Assembly (NCBI GenBank): GCA_023213315.1
Contig: JAKCPI010010606.1
Location: 224,831-288,830, forward strand
Direction of reading: 5' to 3'
DNA length: 64,000 nt
DNA from: Euborellia annulipes
Taxonomy: Eukaryota; Arthropoda; Insecta; Dermaptera; Anisolabididae
Numbering within the stretch: the stretch's first letter is position 1; the number at the start of each line of letters is the position of its first letter. The notes below the pieces were generated by a model that saw nothing but the letters and a program-made list of their open reading frames with translations, ran no database searches and had not been told where the DNA came from. The translations under genes were made by a program, and so were the position numbers. This document shows positions 55,390 to 64,000 of this stretch, piece after piece.

Positions 55390-55420
55390 TTGTTTTTTTC
55401 TCTTTCTTTTTCAGGTGAGT
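55390..55420 (+). promoter_or_regulatory. Candidate recursive-splicing (zero-length exon) site
   Basis: TTTTTTTCTCTTTCTTTTTCAG runs straight into GTGAGT, so a strong acceptor (junction after 55414) is fused to a strong donor. In arthropods such AG-GTRAGT ratchet points occur in very long introns, where they are spliced stepwise and leave no exon. Here it lies about 47 kb downstream of the furin-like exon on the same strand. This is a sequence-pattern call only. Confidence 0.5.
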
Positions 55421-56219
55421 TATCTTCCTCTCTTTTGTGTTATTCTTAAGGTAAATACATCATCACAATAAATAAGATACACTCTTTTGAATTTACATTT
55501 GATAGAGAATATAAATTACCATGAAAAGTTGTCAAATTTCATTTTGATAAAGTTAATTTACAAATTTGTTTGTAATGTACTTTGAAAGTACAATTAATAT
55601 CCAATTTATTTAATTTAAAGTTGGAAGCCTTTGAATTGGCCGAAGGTTTTGCATCGATTTCTCGATGAAAATTAACAAGGCTCATTATTCAACGAAAGTT
55701 TTTTTTTTTTTATCACAGGTGGGATTTGATAGAGAGATGATTTTTTTTTTTTTAAACCTTAACCCACAAAAACCGATTTACTTTTCACGAAATCTTATTT
55801 ACAACTTTTATTAAAGGACGAATTTCTTTTTGTTACTCGAGAACCAATTAGAAAAAGGTTAAATTTCACCTGTCCTTGGCTTCGATTAAAACAGTTTTTA
55901 TTGGAAACTGTATTATTCTTCTTCATGAATTGATTTGATTAAAAAAAAAAAAATGATTCCCATTCGCAATTTTAATTAAATCGCTCTCTTACATTTAAAC
56001 TTTTTTTTTTAAATGCATATTAAATTCTGTTAATATTATTTTCTTTCATATAAGCTTACGTTACTCCACTTCGTTAGGTATTTATATAAAATTTGTCATT
56101 TGATTTGTTGACATAAAATGCTTAGAAGAATATTAAAAAAGTTTAAATGTTATTTATAAGTTATTTCTAATTAAATCTGATTTATATCTTATAGGTTTAG
56201 TAAAAAAAAAATAGGATTT
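55421..56219. other. AT-rich stretch, no recognised feature
   Basis: A second, weaker acceptor-donor fusion (T-run, ATCACAG then GTGGGA) lies near 55700-55725. Otherwise nothing. Confidence 0.4.
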
Positions 56220-56930
56220 GCCCTCCCCTTATTTACAGCAATAATAGTCTCGAGTTCAAAGATTCTTTTTCTGCTCTTGGAGTGAGAATTCCATCTGATC
56301 TTTCCTGGAGCACCCACATCTCTTCTGTGGTTAAATCTACCGCAAGGAAATTAGGTTTCCTATGCAAAACGAAGCGTTACTTTTCCTCCCAACAACTCTT
56401 AACCCTCTATAAAACCCAAATTCGGCCATGTCTTGAATATGGTTCCCACCTTTGGCGAGGGGCGTCGAAAGACGCTCTCTCCTTGGACGCCATACAGAGG
56501 CTTGCAATTAGAATGATAGGAGTTTCTACCCTCACCGCATTCCTACAGTCACTAGATCATAGAAGAAGCGTGTCTGCACTCTCTCTCTCTACAGGTCAAT
56601 GCTAGGCCGAATTAAAATCAATTATCCCACCCAATGCAACATATACACCGAACACAAGAGAGGCATCCCTATGCTGTTCAGATCACGACTAACAGAACTA
56701 GTCAATTCGAATCTTCCTTTGTCCCCATGACCTCCCGAGATTGGAACAAGCTCCCTGAGTCTATCTTCCCCAAAACCTACAATCTTCAGACTTTTCAACA
56801 GGGATCTTCTCAGTTCCCGCAGTTGAGTTCCCCTTGTATGCTTCTCCTTCTGTTTTTATTTTTTCCTGGCTGCATGTGACCACTGGTCATTATAGGTCTT
56901 CAGACTTAATGCACCCATTCCAAAAAAAAA
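56220..56930 (+). pseudogene. Non-LTR retrotransposon ORF2 C-terminus and 3' end
   Basis: The first frame reads LGVRIPSDLSWSTHISSV, LLTLYKTQIRPCLEYGSHLW, SKDALSLDAIQRLAIRMIG. These match the conserved post-palm region of Jockey/CR1-type ORF2 proteins (LG---D--LSW--HI, LYK--VRP-LEY-SHLW, LD--Q--AIR-I). After a frameshift near 56590 the next frame continues with INYPTQCNIYTEHKRG and SRLTELVNSNLPLSP, then PPEIGTSSLSLS in the third, as in the C-terminal tail of these ORFs. It ends in a short A-run near 56921-56930, the poly(A)-like 3' end. A 5'-truncated, frameshifted insertion. It may or may not be the same family as 34310. Confidence 0.85.
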
Positions 56931-56946
56931 ATCATAAATTAGATTC

Positions 56947-57571
56947 TAATAATGTTATATCTTCTTCTTCTTCTTTCCTCGCCTTAAATCCCGCAGTGCG
57001 GGGTCGGCGGTTCATAGGTTTTTGCGAACGGGAAGGAAAAGAACAGGTCGGCCCGCCGCACGGTCTGACGCCTGTTAAAAATATAGAAGGGAAGAGATTG
57101 ACCAGAAAAAACAGAAGTACTGCCAGTCTCAGCTAGGGCAGCTCGTAGTCGCCATCCACTTACCCACAAGATGTGGGCCTCTTAGCTAAGATGTTGGCCT
57201 TTGAGCTATAATAATGTTATATAATGTTGATAATAATTTTTTAATAAAATAATTTTTAGGGCGTAAATTTTCTTTGTCAAATTAATCTTGGACTATATAA
57301 AGTTTAGATAAATTGATTTTAAAACATAATTAATTTGAATTTTTTTCTTGAATTGGTTTCACAAACTGGGTATACTAAATTTCAAACACAAAAATTTATG
57401 AAAAACGATTGAAAATTCATATTTTTTTCTTAGAGTATATCAAAATTAATTATTCTTTAAAATCAATTTTTCTAAACTTTATATAGTCCAAGATTAATTT
57501 GACAAAGAAAATTTACGCCCTAAAAATTATTTTATTAAAAAATTATTATCAACATTATATAACATTATTAG
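56947..57571. mobile_element. Foldback MITE (about 112-bp arms) split by a SINE
   Basis: 57209-57321 and 57458-57571 are almost perfect inverted copies, including TTTTTAGGGCGTAAATTTTC and its complement, around a ~135-bp AT-rich loop. The left terminus TAATAATGTTATAT is duplicated by the SINE insertion, so the original element began at about 56947. No ORF. Confidence 0.82.
56961..57208 (-). mobile_element. SINE with (GAA)n tail and 14-bp target duplication
   Basis: (CTT)n at 56961, the core GTCTGACGCCTGTTAAAAA, head ending near GATGTGGGCCTC. The head end has a short duplication, TTAGCTAAGATGTTGGCC. Flanks TAATAATGTTATAT at 56947-56960 and 57209-57222 are identical. Younger than the foldback it splits. 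Confidence 0.88.
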
Positions 57572-58224
57572 ATAAAAAAAATATTGTAAACATTTTTCTT
57601 TTTACTAAATATAGGCCTAGCTGGAATAATATTCTTCACCAAAATTCTCTATTAGCTTTATATTTTTTGAAGTTTAAATTTATGGATATATAAGCCAGCC
57701 AGCCTCTATAAAACATTCACTTTGAAAGGCTGAATTTTACTATTCGTATGTCTTCATTAAGGGTCGTATTCGAGGTGAGGCAGAGTTCAATTTTGCCAGG
57801 CCCATAAACCAAATAAATTGAACAAAAAACATTATCATTTCTTAGAGTGTAATAAATATATTTTTATTAGTTATTAATAGGTAAGAAGTCCCTGGGCTGT
57901 TTTAGAGTTGCATTCCGTCTTATGCGAGAAAAATTTATTTCAAAATTTTAATAACTGGAGTTGTCAAAGAAATTTCATTAATTCGTTTTGGAAGTTTACT
58001 TCTTATTTGGGTAGTGTGTGCAGTTTAACCACCAGTTTCTGTCAATTTTTAAATGACTATTATCAGATTTGTAATGAAATCAACAAATTTTTTATAACAT
58101 GGGTGTTGGTACAACGTCAAAAACTACCATCTACACTTATATGTAATTAAGTAATGAATTTAATTGGAAAATTTACATTTTTCTACAAAATTAGCCTAAA
58201 ATTGAATTTTTTTAAATAAATGTA
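57572..58224. other. AT-rich stretch with a SINE-tail fragment
   Basis: TTTTAGAGTTGCATTCCGTC, then TTATGCGAGAAAAATT (about 57901-57937), resembles the B-box-to-tail part of the tRNA-SINE fragments. No exon recognised in 57908-58150 despite an open frame of 80 codons. Confidence 0.4.
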
Positions 58225-59131
58225 CTTTTGACACCAGATTTTTAGTTTCCCACAGAACTTTAGTTAACTTGACCACTTGCATTTCGTATATAAAAAGTAA
58301 AAAAGTCAATTGATTCAAAATTTCCATAGGCTCTGTGTATTTTAAATGTTGATTGCTTGAAATAAACTATGGTTATTTTTCAAAATTTTAATTTCATATT
58401 TGGATATTTTATACACAATAGAGAATCCTAAATAAATACAAAATTTCAAAAGAATTGGGAAATTTTTTTTTAAATGTGTAAATAGTCCTTAAGAGGACCC
58501 CTTTTGAATTGAAATTAACATGCAAATCCCCATAGGGATTTAACATTGGTGCTATGGAAAAAAGAGCCGGAAAATGAATTTGAAAAATCTGAAATGAATC
58601 AGTAAACTGTACTTCAAACAATTTTCACGAAAAATTTTACTTAAAAATATATAAGAGTTGATTTATATAAATTTTAAACTGAAAAGAAAAAATATTTATA
58701 TTCTGTTACCACGGCAACTATTTCTCTCTCCTATCTTTCCTATGAAGTACAAGAGTAAAGTGTACTTCAAAAGATTTTAAGGGCAAAATGAGAATATACA
58801 TTTTTAAATTTATGAATTTTAAACAATATTCATTTTTCGGGTCTTCCTTCCATAGAGTTAATTCTAAATCCCTATGGGGATTTGCATGTTAATTTCGATT
58901 CAAAAGGGGGTTTCAAGCAGTCAACATTTAAAATACCCAGAGCCTATGGAAATTTTGAATCAATTGTCTTTTTACTTTTTACTTATGAAATATAAGTGGT
59001 CAAGTTTGAAACTAAGGTGCTTGGAAACTAAATCTAGACACAACAAATCTGGAGTGACAAGCACGGTGCACAACTTTCTCTTACAAAGGGTAAGAGAAAG
59101 TTGTTTGCTGTGCGCCACTCACACCATATTT
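58225..59131. repeat. Two HX long-subfamily pieces in inverted orientation
   Basis: A + strand piece (58225-58835) runs from GACACCAGATTTTTAG to the TGAGAATATACATTTTTAAA segment, with a one-base-mutated X-box (GTTACCACGGCAAC). A - strand piece (58836-59131) follows, running from TTTTTCGGGTCTTCCTTCC to a complete first hairpin CTCACACCATATT. The two long-subfamily blocks form a large inverted repeat. Confidence 0.82.
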
Positions 59132-59606
59132 TTTTTTTAAAGAAAAAAGTAGCGTAGCATATTTTTTATATTTATACAAATATCCTCTCAGGGCTCATTT
59201 ATTTTTATAAATTAAAAAAAAAAAATTAAACCTGTCCAAGTTTTAGTAAATTTATATTATAATTTATTATTTTTTAACTTTGCCCACCAACCTATGGCTA
59301 TTATATTAAAGTTAAAAAAAATCGAAATTGAACTGAAGCTGCCAAAATGAGTTTTGAGGTCCCCTGAATCCATTTAAGTAGTTTTTGAAATGATGTCTGT
59401 ATGTGCCTGTGTGTTTGTCTGTGATAATTTTTTTCTTCAACGAAAACTCAAAAGCTATTTGTTAAATTGTCTTGAAATTTTGCAAAACCTAAACCCCTAA
59501 ACTAGGAATAGAGGCCAAGAACTGAAAAGCTTTTGGTAAACATTGGACCATTAGGGGGAGGGGGGCAATATTTTTTTCTTACATCACCTATAATTTTTTT
59601 TATATA
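59132..59606. other. AT-rich stretch with a diverged HX fragment
   Basis: GAGTTTTGAGGTCCCCTGAATCC (from 59350) and the GTCTGTATGTGCCTGTGTG segment (to about 59435) are HX-like on the - strand. The rest, including AACGAAAACTCAAAAGC, is unassigned. Confidence 0.5.
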
Positions 59607-60297
59607 TTCAGAAACTAGACTTTTTCCCGAGTAAAATGATATATAATATATAAAACACCATTAGGCGGGGACTCTAGGGGGGGGGGGGTTCAGAAACTAG
59701 ACTTTCTCCTGAGTAAAATGATATATAACAGCGGTTCCCAACCCGTGGGCCGCGGACTGATTGGAACTGGGCCGAGGACGTTTAGGAAAAGATAAAAATT
59801 ATATATATTTATATAAAATTGGGATTAGGGTCCAACCAAAACAAGATTTTCAGCCGAAACCATAACCGAAATCGAAACTTGTATTTCCTATACATAATTC
59901 ATATCATTTTACCTTTTTTTTTTTTAACTTTTCCCTAGAAAAACCAAATTTTCCTGGGCTGAAAATTTTTTCCCCTAAATTTTTTCCGCCCCTTTTTCCC
60001 ATGGAGGAAAATTTTTTTATCCTTCATGGGAAAAAATCATTTGATATTTTATTTTTGTTTTTGTGAGCGAGGTCTCATCCCATCTTTTCAAACTCAGGTT
60101 TCGGCCAAGCAGCCGAAAACAGGATTTTTGGCCGAAAACGAATATTCGGTCGGTTCCCAAAAATTATATATGGTAAATACACTGGGCCTCAAGAGTTTTT
60201 TTTACGGAAAAAGTGGGCCGCATATCAAAAAAGGTTGGGAACCACTGATATATAATATATAAAACACCATTAGGGGGGGGGGCAATATTTTTTTTCC
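59607..60297. repeat. Tandem ~81-bp unit, second copy split by a hAT MITE
   Basis: TTCAGAAACTAGACTTT, then GAGTAAAATGATATATAATATATAAAAC (described by its ends), recurs at 59607 and 59688. The second unit is cut at 59728 and resumes at 60248 with ATATATAATATATAAAACACC. G runs (59679-59688, 60275-60282) punctuate the units. Confidence 0.75.
59729..60247. mobile_element. hAT-type non-autonomous element with perfect 8-bp target duplication
   Basis: Ends CAGCGGTTCCCAACC and GGTTGGGAACCACTG are inverted, and ATATATAA flanks both sides (59721-59728, 60248-60255). An 8-bp duplication and CAG-CTG ends are diagnostic for hAT. GTGGGCCGCGGACTG and AGTGGGCCGCATAT mirror each other subterminally. The interior (about 59850-60150) contains CCGAAAC/GTTTCGG-rich palindromic sequence and no transposase. 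Confidence 0.9.
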
Positions 60298-61108
60298 TTG
60301 AGTAATGGGTGGACAAAGTTGTGCGCTCGGCTTAGTCCGACCCTTTATTTCCCTTAGCACGCCATGCATTATGATAAATTTTAATTCAATAATAATTTCT
60401 CATCTGCAAAAAAAAAAAAAAAAAAAAAATATGGAATATATTAAAAACAAATAACTATTATTTAGTGTAAGTTTTATTTTTAAAGATGTCTTTCGGGTGA
60501 TATTATTAAGTAAGATTTTGTTTGACTAGAGATAAGATGTGTTTATTATGCACGACAGGCAAGTTTTCGACGTGAAGGAAATCGTGTATAGGTTCCATTG
60601 GAATTGAATTCACGGTTACCAAACACGGAGAGCTTGAAGGGGGAAAAAAAAAGAAAAAAAAAAGGGAGCGTTTTCAAGGCAGAGTTAGCATTTTTGTTTG
60701 AACAGAGGGTGTGCAACCCTCAAACCCTTAGGGTTCGTTTGTTCATGAGGCGCTTATGGCAAAGGGAGGCCTGTACACTAATTCCAATATCAAAATCTAA
60801 TTCACAAATTGAATTTCTCCGATCTATTATTATTATATTTCAAGGGCTTTTCATCTATCTACTAGTTATGAGATACGTGGAAAAATTTATTTTCACTTTC
60901 CATGAGTTAATTATTAATTAGGGAATATCTGTCAAAGTGAAAATTGATAATTCTAATAATTTAATTGAATTATGTTGTTTATTACGTTTGACATTTGTTT
61001 ATTGATTTGATCTGATTTTGAATGATCACTTTGAATGGATTCTAAATATCTTTGATTATTCAATTGAAAAGATTTTCAATAGATTTATTTTCATTAAAAA
61101 TTTATTAT
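60298..61108. other. Gene-free stretch with an unassigned open frame
   Basis: An A-run at about 60409-60429. A 107-codon frame at 60598-60921 (+) contains RVCNPQTLRVRLFMRRLWQR but matches no family I recognise, and its second half is AT-rich and hydrophobic by composition. Treated as non-coding for now. Confidence 0.35.
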
Positions 61109-61655
61109 TTTTACTTTCTCTTATCTTTTTAGAGAAAGTATTGGTTTCATGCCAAAAATTCGATGTCGAGATTTTGATGGATATACAAGTTTTGATTCCA
61201 AAAATTCGTTTTCTCAAAATGGGTGTGTGTTTGAGCTAGGAGGTTGAAATTTTATATTTAAGTCATGTATCCCTCCGATTTTCTCAAAACTCGCTCCAAC
61301 AATTTTGATTAAAATAAATCAATTTTTTTAGATGTTCTTTAAAATGACTATTCTCATTTTGTCCTTGAAATAATTTGAAGTACACTTTACTCTTGTACTT
61401 CATAAGAGATATAGGAGAAATAGTTGCCATTGTAACAAAATATAAATATTTTTCTATGTTTATAAATTTTACAACTTGTATTCTAATCCAGCTATATCGG
61501 TAAATATATGTCGATACAAAAATCTGGTGTGACTGTCGCACACGCACGTTTTGAGGTCCAAAAAAGTAGATTCCGCAAAATTGTCTGACTGTGAACAAAA
61601 TATCTCAACAATGAAAAGAGCTAGGAGGTTGAAATTTGATATTTAAATTAGGTAC
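61109..61655 (-). repeat. HX repeat, deleted copy followed by a second fragment
   Basis: It starts TTTTTACTTTCTCTTATC with a very short terminal hairpin loop. The core region is deleted and the X-box mutated (GTTGCCATTGTAAC). It then reaches AATCTGGTGTGACTGTCGC at about 61521. At 61549 a new fragment starts with GTTTTGAGGTCC and runs to ATTAGGTACCTC. Confidence 0.8.
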
Positions 61656-61659
61656 CTCA

Positions 61660-61930
61660 CTACACTGTTAAAAATTTTCGAGCCATATTCATACACATGT
61701 ATAGGAAGTCTGTTACACAAACTGTTTATGAATATTCAATTTGGGTATATGAGAAAGTTCATATACCAAAAATGAACTTTCATAATCGGGTATATGAAAA
61801 AATTCATTTTCGGGTATATGAATTAATTCATTTTTGGTATATGAAATTTAAATTACGGGTATATGAATAAATTCATTTTTGGTATATGAAATTTAAATTA
61901 CGGGTTTATGAGAAATAATATACTTTTTTC
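61660..61930. repeat. Element with CACTACACTGT end and ~50-bp tandem units
   Basis: CACTACACTGTTAAAAATTTTC (from 61661) resembles the terminus seen at 49522 and 63620. Within it GGTATATGAA and ATTCATTTTTGGTATATG recur in alternating orientation, with two near-identical units of about 48 bp (61818-61865 and 61866-61912) containing AAATTTAAATTACGGG. Confidence 0.65.
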
Positions 61931-61947
61931 TGAAAAATGAAAGTAGG

Positions 61948-62112
61948 AGAACTTTAATTATAGACCACATATTTGTATTAAATATTTATTAAAAATATAT
62001 AAATACTGTACAAATATATATATATTTTTAATAAATATTTAATACAAATATGTGGTCTATAATTAAAAACTCTCCTAATAATAATATTTCAAACCACAAA
62101 AGCTTTAATAAA
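61948..62112. repeat. P-family mini-palindrome
   Basis: TTTAATTATAGACCACATA, then TTTGTATTAAATATTTATTA, is followed directly by its complement ending TATGTGGTCTATAATTAAA, so the element is reduced to its two inverted ends. AATATTTCAAACCACAAAAGC extends the right side. Confidence 0.8.
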
Positions 62113-62630
62113 CAAAAATTAAAGTCCTTACGAGTTTATAGTTTTGAGGGAAAGTGAGTGGTCTAGGTGAAATAATAGTTTTTTTTATTTATTTTATTTT
62201 TTATTTATTAAAAAAAAATTATATTATATTAAAATATACAATTTTACTAAATAATAAAACAAATTAAAGTATTAAAATAATAAATTTGTATCAAAAAATA
62301 AATTTTTATACATTTCCAAGTAAATTTAACACAAATACAAATCATTTTAATTATTTAATACAAAAAATATGTCGATTTTCATCTTCTTTCAGAAGAAATC
62401 CTGGTTTATTCCCTGCTTGGAGTATTAACTAACCTCACCTGAAAAAAGACAAACTAATTGATTTGAAATTGAGAAAAAAAAAATTTCAATGAAAAAATTC
62501 AAATTGAATACTTACGATTTTGTTAGTAAAATGTTCCAATATATTGATTAAATATTTATATTTCATTTTAAATAATAATACACGTTCAATTATCTATGCG
62601 TTAAATCAGCTACTTCAAAAACAGAATTTG
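62113..62630. other. AT-rich stretch with an antisense acceptor-donor fusion
   Basis: On the - strand at 62430-62452, TTTGTCTTTTTTCAG is followed directly by GTGAGG, another ratchet-like pattern but on the opposite strand. No other feature. Confidence 0.4.
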
Positions 62631-62638
62631 CTGACAAC

Positions 62639-63021
62639 CAGAGTTGGCAAGTTTTATCCCGCCGAGTATAATGCACGGTTTTATACATGTATAAAACTAT
62701 CGAGGATAAAACTAGGCCGATGTATAAAAGGTATAAAACTGTAAAAAACCAATTCTCTCACCCTGAAAAAACAGCTTAAAAGCTTTTCATATTTTATAAT
62801 GTTCTAAAGCATTGACGATGTTGTTTGCTTTTTATTTAGTGAATAATATAATCAAAATGTTAATAATTGAAAAATGAAATTTTATTTGAACTTCCTTTCT
62901 CGTCGGGTTTGCGCATGCGCATCCAAGTTTTATACATTTTATACATTTAATACATTTTTATACAAGTTTTATCCGCAATTTTTGTATAAAACTGCAAAAT
63001 TGTGTATAAAACCCAACTCTG
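62639..63021. mobile_element. hAT-like MITE built from GTTTTATAC motifs
   Basis: CAGAGTTGG (62639-62647) and CCAACTCTG (63013-63021) are inverted ends. The flanks CTGACAAC (62631-62638) and GTGCCAAC (63022-63029) match at 6 of 8 bases, consistent with a decayed 8-bp hAT duplication. About a dozen copies of TTTTATAC or TTTTATCC occur inside, forward near the right end and complementary near the left, a likely array of subterminal transposase-binding sites. GCGCATGCGC lies near 62910. Confidence 0.7.
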
Positions 63022-63429
63022 GTGCCAACCTAACCAATTTCTTGTATATTTTAAAATTAATTATTTTGGTGAAATTGTTAATTTTAATTTTAATTTTTAT
63101 AGCTATTTAGTTGAATTATTTTATAAAAATTATTTAATTAGTATGATTTTAATATACTTCATAAATATTTAAATAGTTTAGAGCGCGAATTTCAAACCAG
63201 AATTTAAAAAATTTAGATTTGTGAAATAAATTTTAAAAAGAATAATTTCAAGTTTCCTTAAAATAATTATAAAATAATATTAATAAAAATTCCTTGAGGT
63301 AGTCGAGTTATTTGAGAACGTTTAGGACCAGGGGATTCTCAACTTGTCTCGGTGCACTTTTAACGATTTCAAAATTTGGCGGCACACAAAAGAAAAAGAT
63401 AAGTTTAAAAGTTGGTAATTTGGTCATAA
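63022..63429. other. AT-rich stretch without recognised feature
   Basis: TTTAGGACCAGGGGATTCTC (about 63320-63339), with CTTGTCTCGGTGCAC after it, and ATTTGGCGGCACAC look like a transposon terminus of the reference-copy ('ghost') type, but no partner is seen. Confidence 0.4.
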
Positions 63430-63640
63430 ACTTTTATATTAATTTTATTTCACATCCTGGGTGTATTAAAATTAAACTACGAAAAGTATATGAAAAAAGA
63501 AGGAAAATTCATATTTTTTTTAAAGCGATACTTATTCATATACTTGTATATTAATTTTAGCTCATATCCTGGTCTATTAAAATTAAACCACCAAAGTTTA
63601 TGAGATATGAATGAAAATTCATATTTTTTTTACAGTGTAG
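63430..63640. repeat. Two tandem units of about 110 bp ending in ACAGTGTAG
   Basis: CTTTTATATTAATTTTATTTC...CATCCTGG and CTTGTATATTAATTTTAGCTC...ATATCCTGG start two imperfect units. Each ends in GGAAAATTCATATTTTTTT or GAAAATTCATATTTTTTTT. The right end ACAGTGTAG is the complement of the CTACACTGT terminus at 49522 and 61661. Confidence 0.6.
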
Positions 63641-63654
63641 CAAATAACACGAAG

Positions 63655-63896
63655 CACAAAAAACACTAGTACTTTACTGAAATACTTTTTTCTTTTTTTC
63701 TCAAATTTTCATTAAAATTCATAAATCACATATTTTTTAGACGGTCTTTAAAAATATATATTATCATTTTATATAAATTTTGTTGAATTCTAATTTACCA
63801 CCTTTGTGTCGACATCCAAAAATCTGGTATGACAAGTACAGAACAAGACTTTCACTTACCTCAGGTAAGAGAAAGTTGTGTGTTGTCACATCAGAA
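63655..63896 (-). repeat. HX repeat, first-hairpin half only
   Basis: It begins near the core (AACACTAGTACTTTACTG), with the X-box region deleted, then GTCGACATCCAAAAATCTGG and a complete first hairpin containing CAGGTAAGAGAAAGTTG. Confidence 0.8.
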
Positions 63897-63961
63897 TCAA
63901 TAAATAGTAAAAATAACAGTGAAATAGATCAAGCCTATAAAATTTGATTATTTGCATTTCA

Positions 63962-64000
63962 TTATTATTATTATTATTTTTTAAATATAGACCACATTTT
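63962..64000 (+). repeat. P-family terminus running off the window
   Basis: (ATT)n followed by TTTTTAAATATAGACCACATTTT matches the left inverted end of the P family. The element continues beyond 64000. Confidence 0.65.

Noticed and set aside
56282..56879. Intact LINE ORF2.
   Set aside because: Frameshifts near 56590 and later, and absence of the endonuclease and palm domains, make it a 5'-truncated pseudogene.
60598..60921. A 107-codon ORF.
   Set aside because: No family recognised; an A-rich lysine stretch and an AT-driven hydrophobic tail suggest a chance frame.
61660..61930. CRISPR-like array of regularly spaced repeats.
   Set aside because: Units are imperfect, alternate in orientation and have no unique spacers, and the genome is eukaryotic.

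Overview
This is a 64-kb stretch of an animal nuclear genome, roughly 70-75% A+T by eye, made almost entirely of intronic or intergenic DNA packed with transposable-element debris. The fragments of mariner, hAT and non-LTR transposons, and a TATA box plus TCAGT-type initiator inside one repeat family, suggest an arthropod. An arachnid or other chelicerate is plausible, but the sequence alone does not settle the species.

Only one host coding exon is recognised with real confidence. Positions 8080-8184 (+) form a 35-codon, phase-0 exon with a clean acceptor and donor. It encodes part of the prodomain of a furin/PCSK-type proprotein convertase. No neighbouring exon of that gene is recognisable, so the following ~56 kb is best read as one very long intron on the + strand. 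Consistent with that, 55390-55420 holds a pyrimidine-rich acceptor fused directly to a donor (CAG then GTGAGT), the signature of a recursive-splicing ratchet point. Other unique, GC-richer islands (2070-2335, 11050-11290, 19533-19815, 20520-20985, 27760-27960, 31814-32110, 36820-37040, 40795-40950, 49740-50060) may be enhancers or exons and are listed with low confidence.

The repeats fall into a few families. (1) The HX family (my name) is about 640-960 bp with about 25 copies or fragments, roughly a fifth of the window. It has a strong hairpin at each end, a shared inverted 13-mer in both hairpins, and an internal perfect RFX/X-box motif. (2) Foldback elements (4168, 9710, 13284, 17442, 47451, 47650, 50219 and others) have arms carrying a hammerhead-like CTGANGA - stem - GAAA core. 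(3) The P family (7675, 22425, 25545, 31291, 52426, 54722, 61948, 63962) has inverted ends, a 7-bp hairpin and, in three copies, a correctly spaced TATA-initiator promoter. (4) A SINE of about 240 bp with a (GAA)n tail has 12-16 bp target duplications, and all four copies lie on the - strand. (5) There are tRNA-derived SINEs, including a recently inserted dimer at 39626-40139. (6) A MITE family starts CAGGTCTATTCTC. (7) Single hAT-like, pogo-like and TA-target MITEs are also present.

The insertions are heavily nested: SINEs, MITEs and foldbacks sit inside HX copies, and P elements sit inside foldbacks. This gives a relative age order. Autonomous coding remnants are all broken: mariner at 19-185 and 5274-5690, a hAT transposase at 27225-27510, and non-LTR reverse transcriptase pieces at 34310-34680 and 56220-56930. 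Nothing bacterial, no CRISPR array, no rRNA and no intact tRNA gene was seen.
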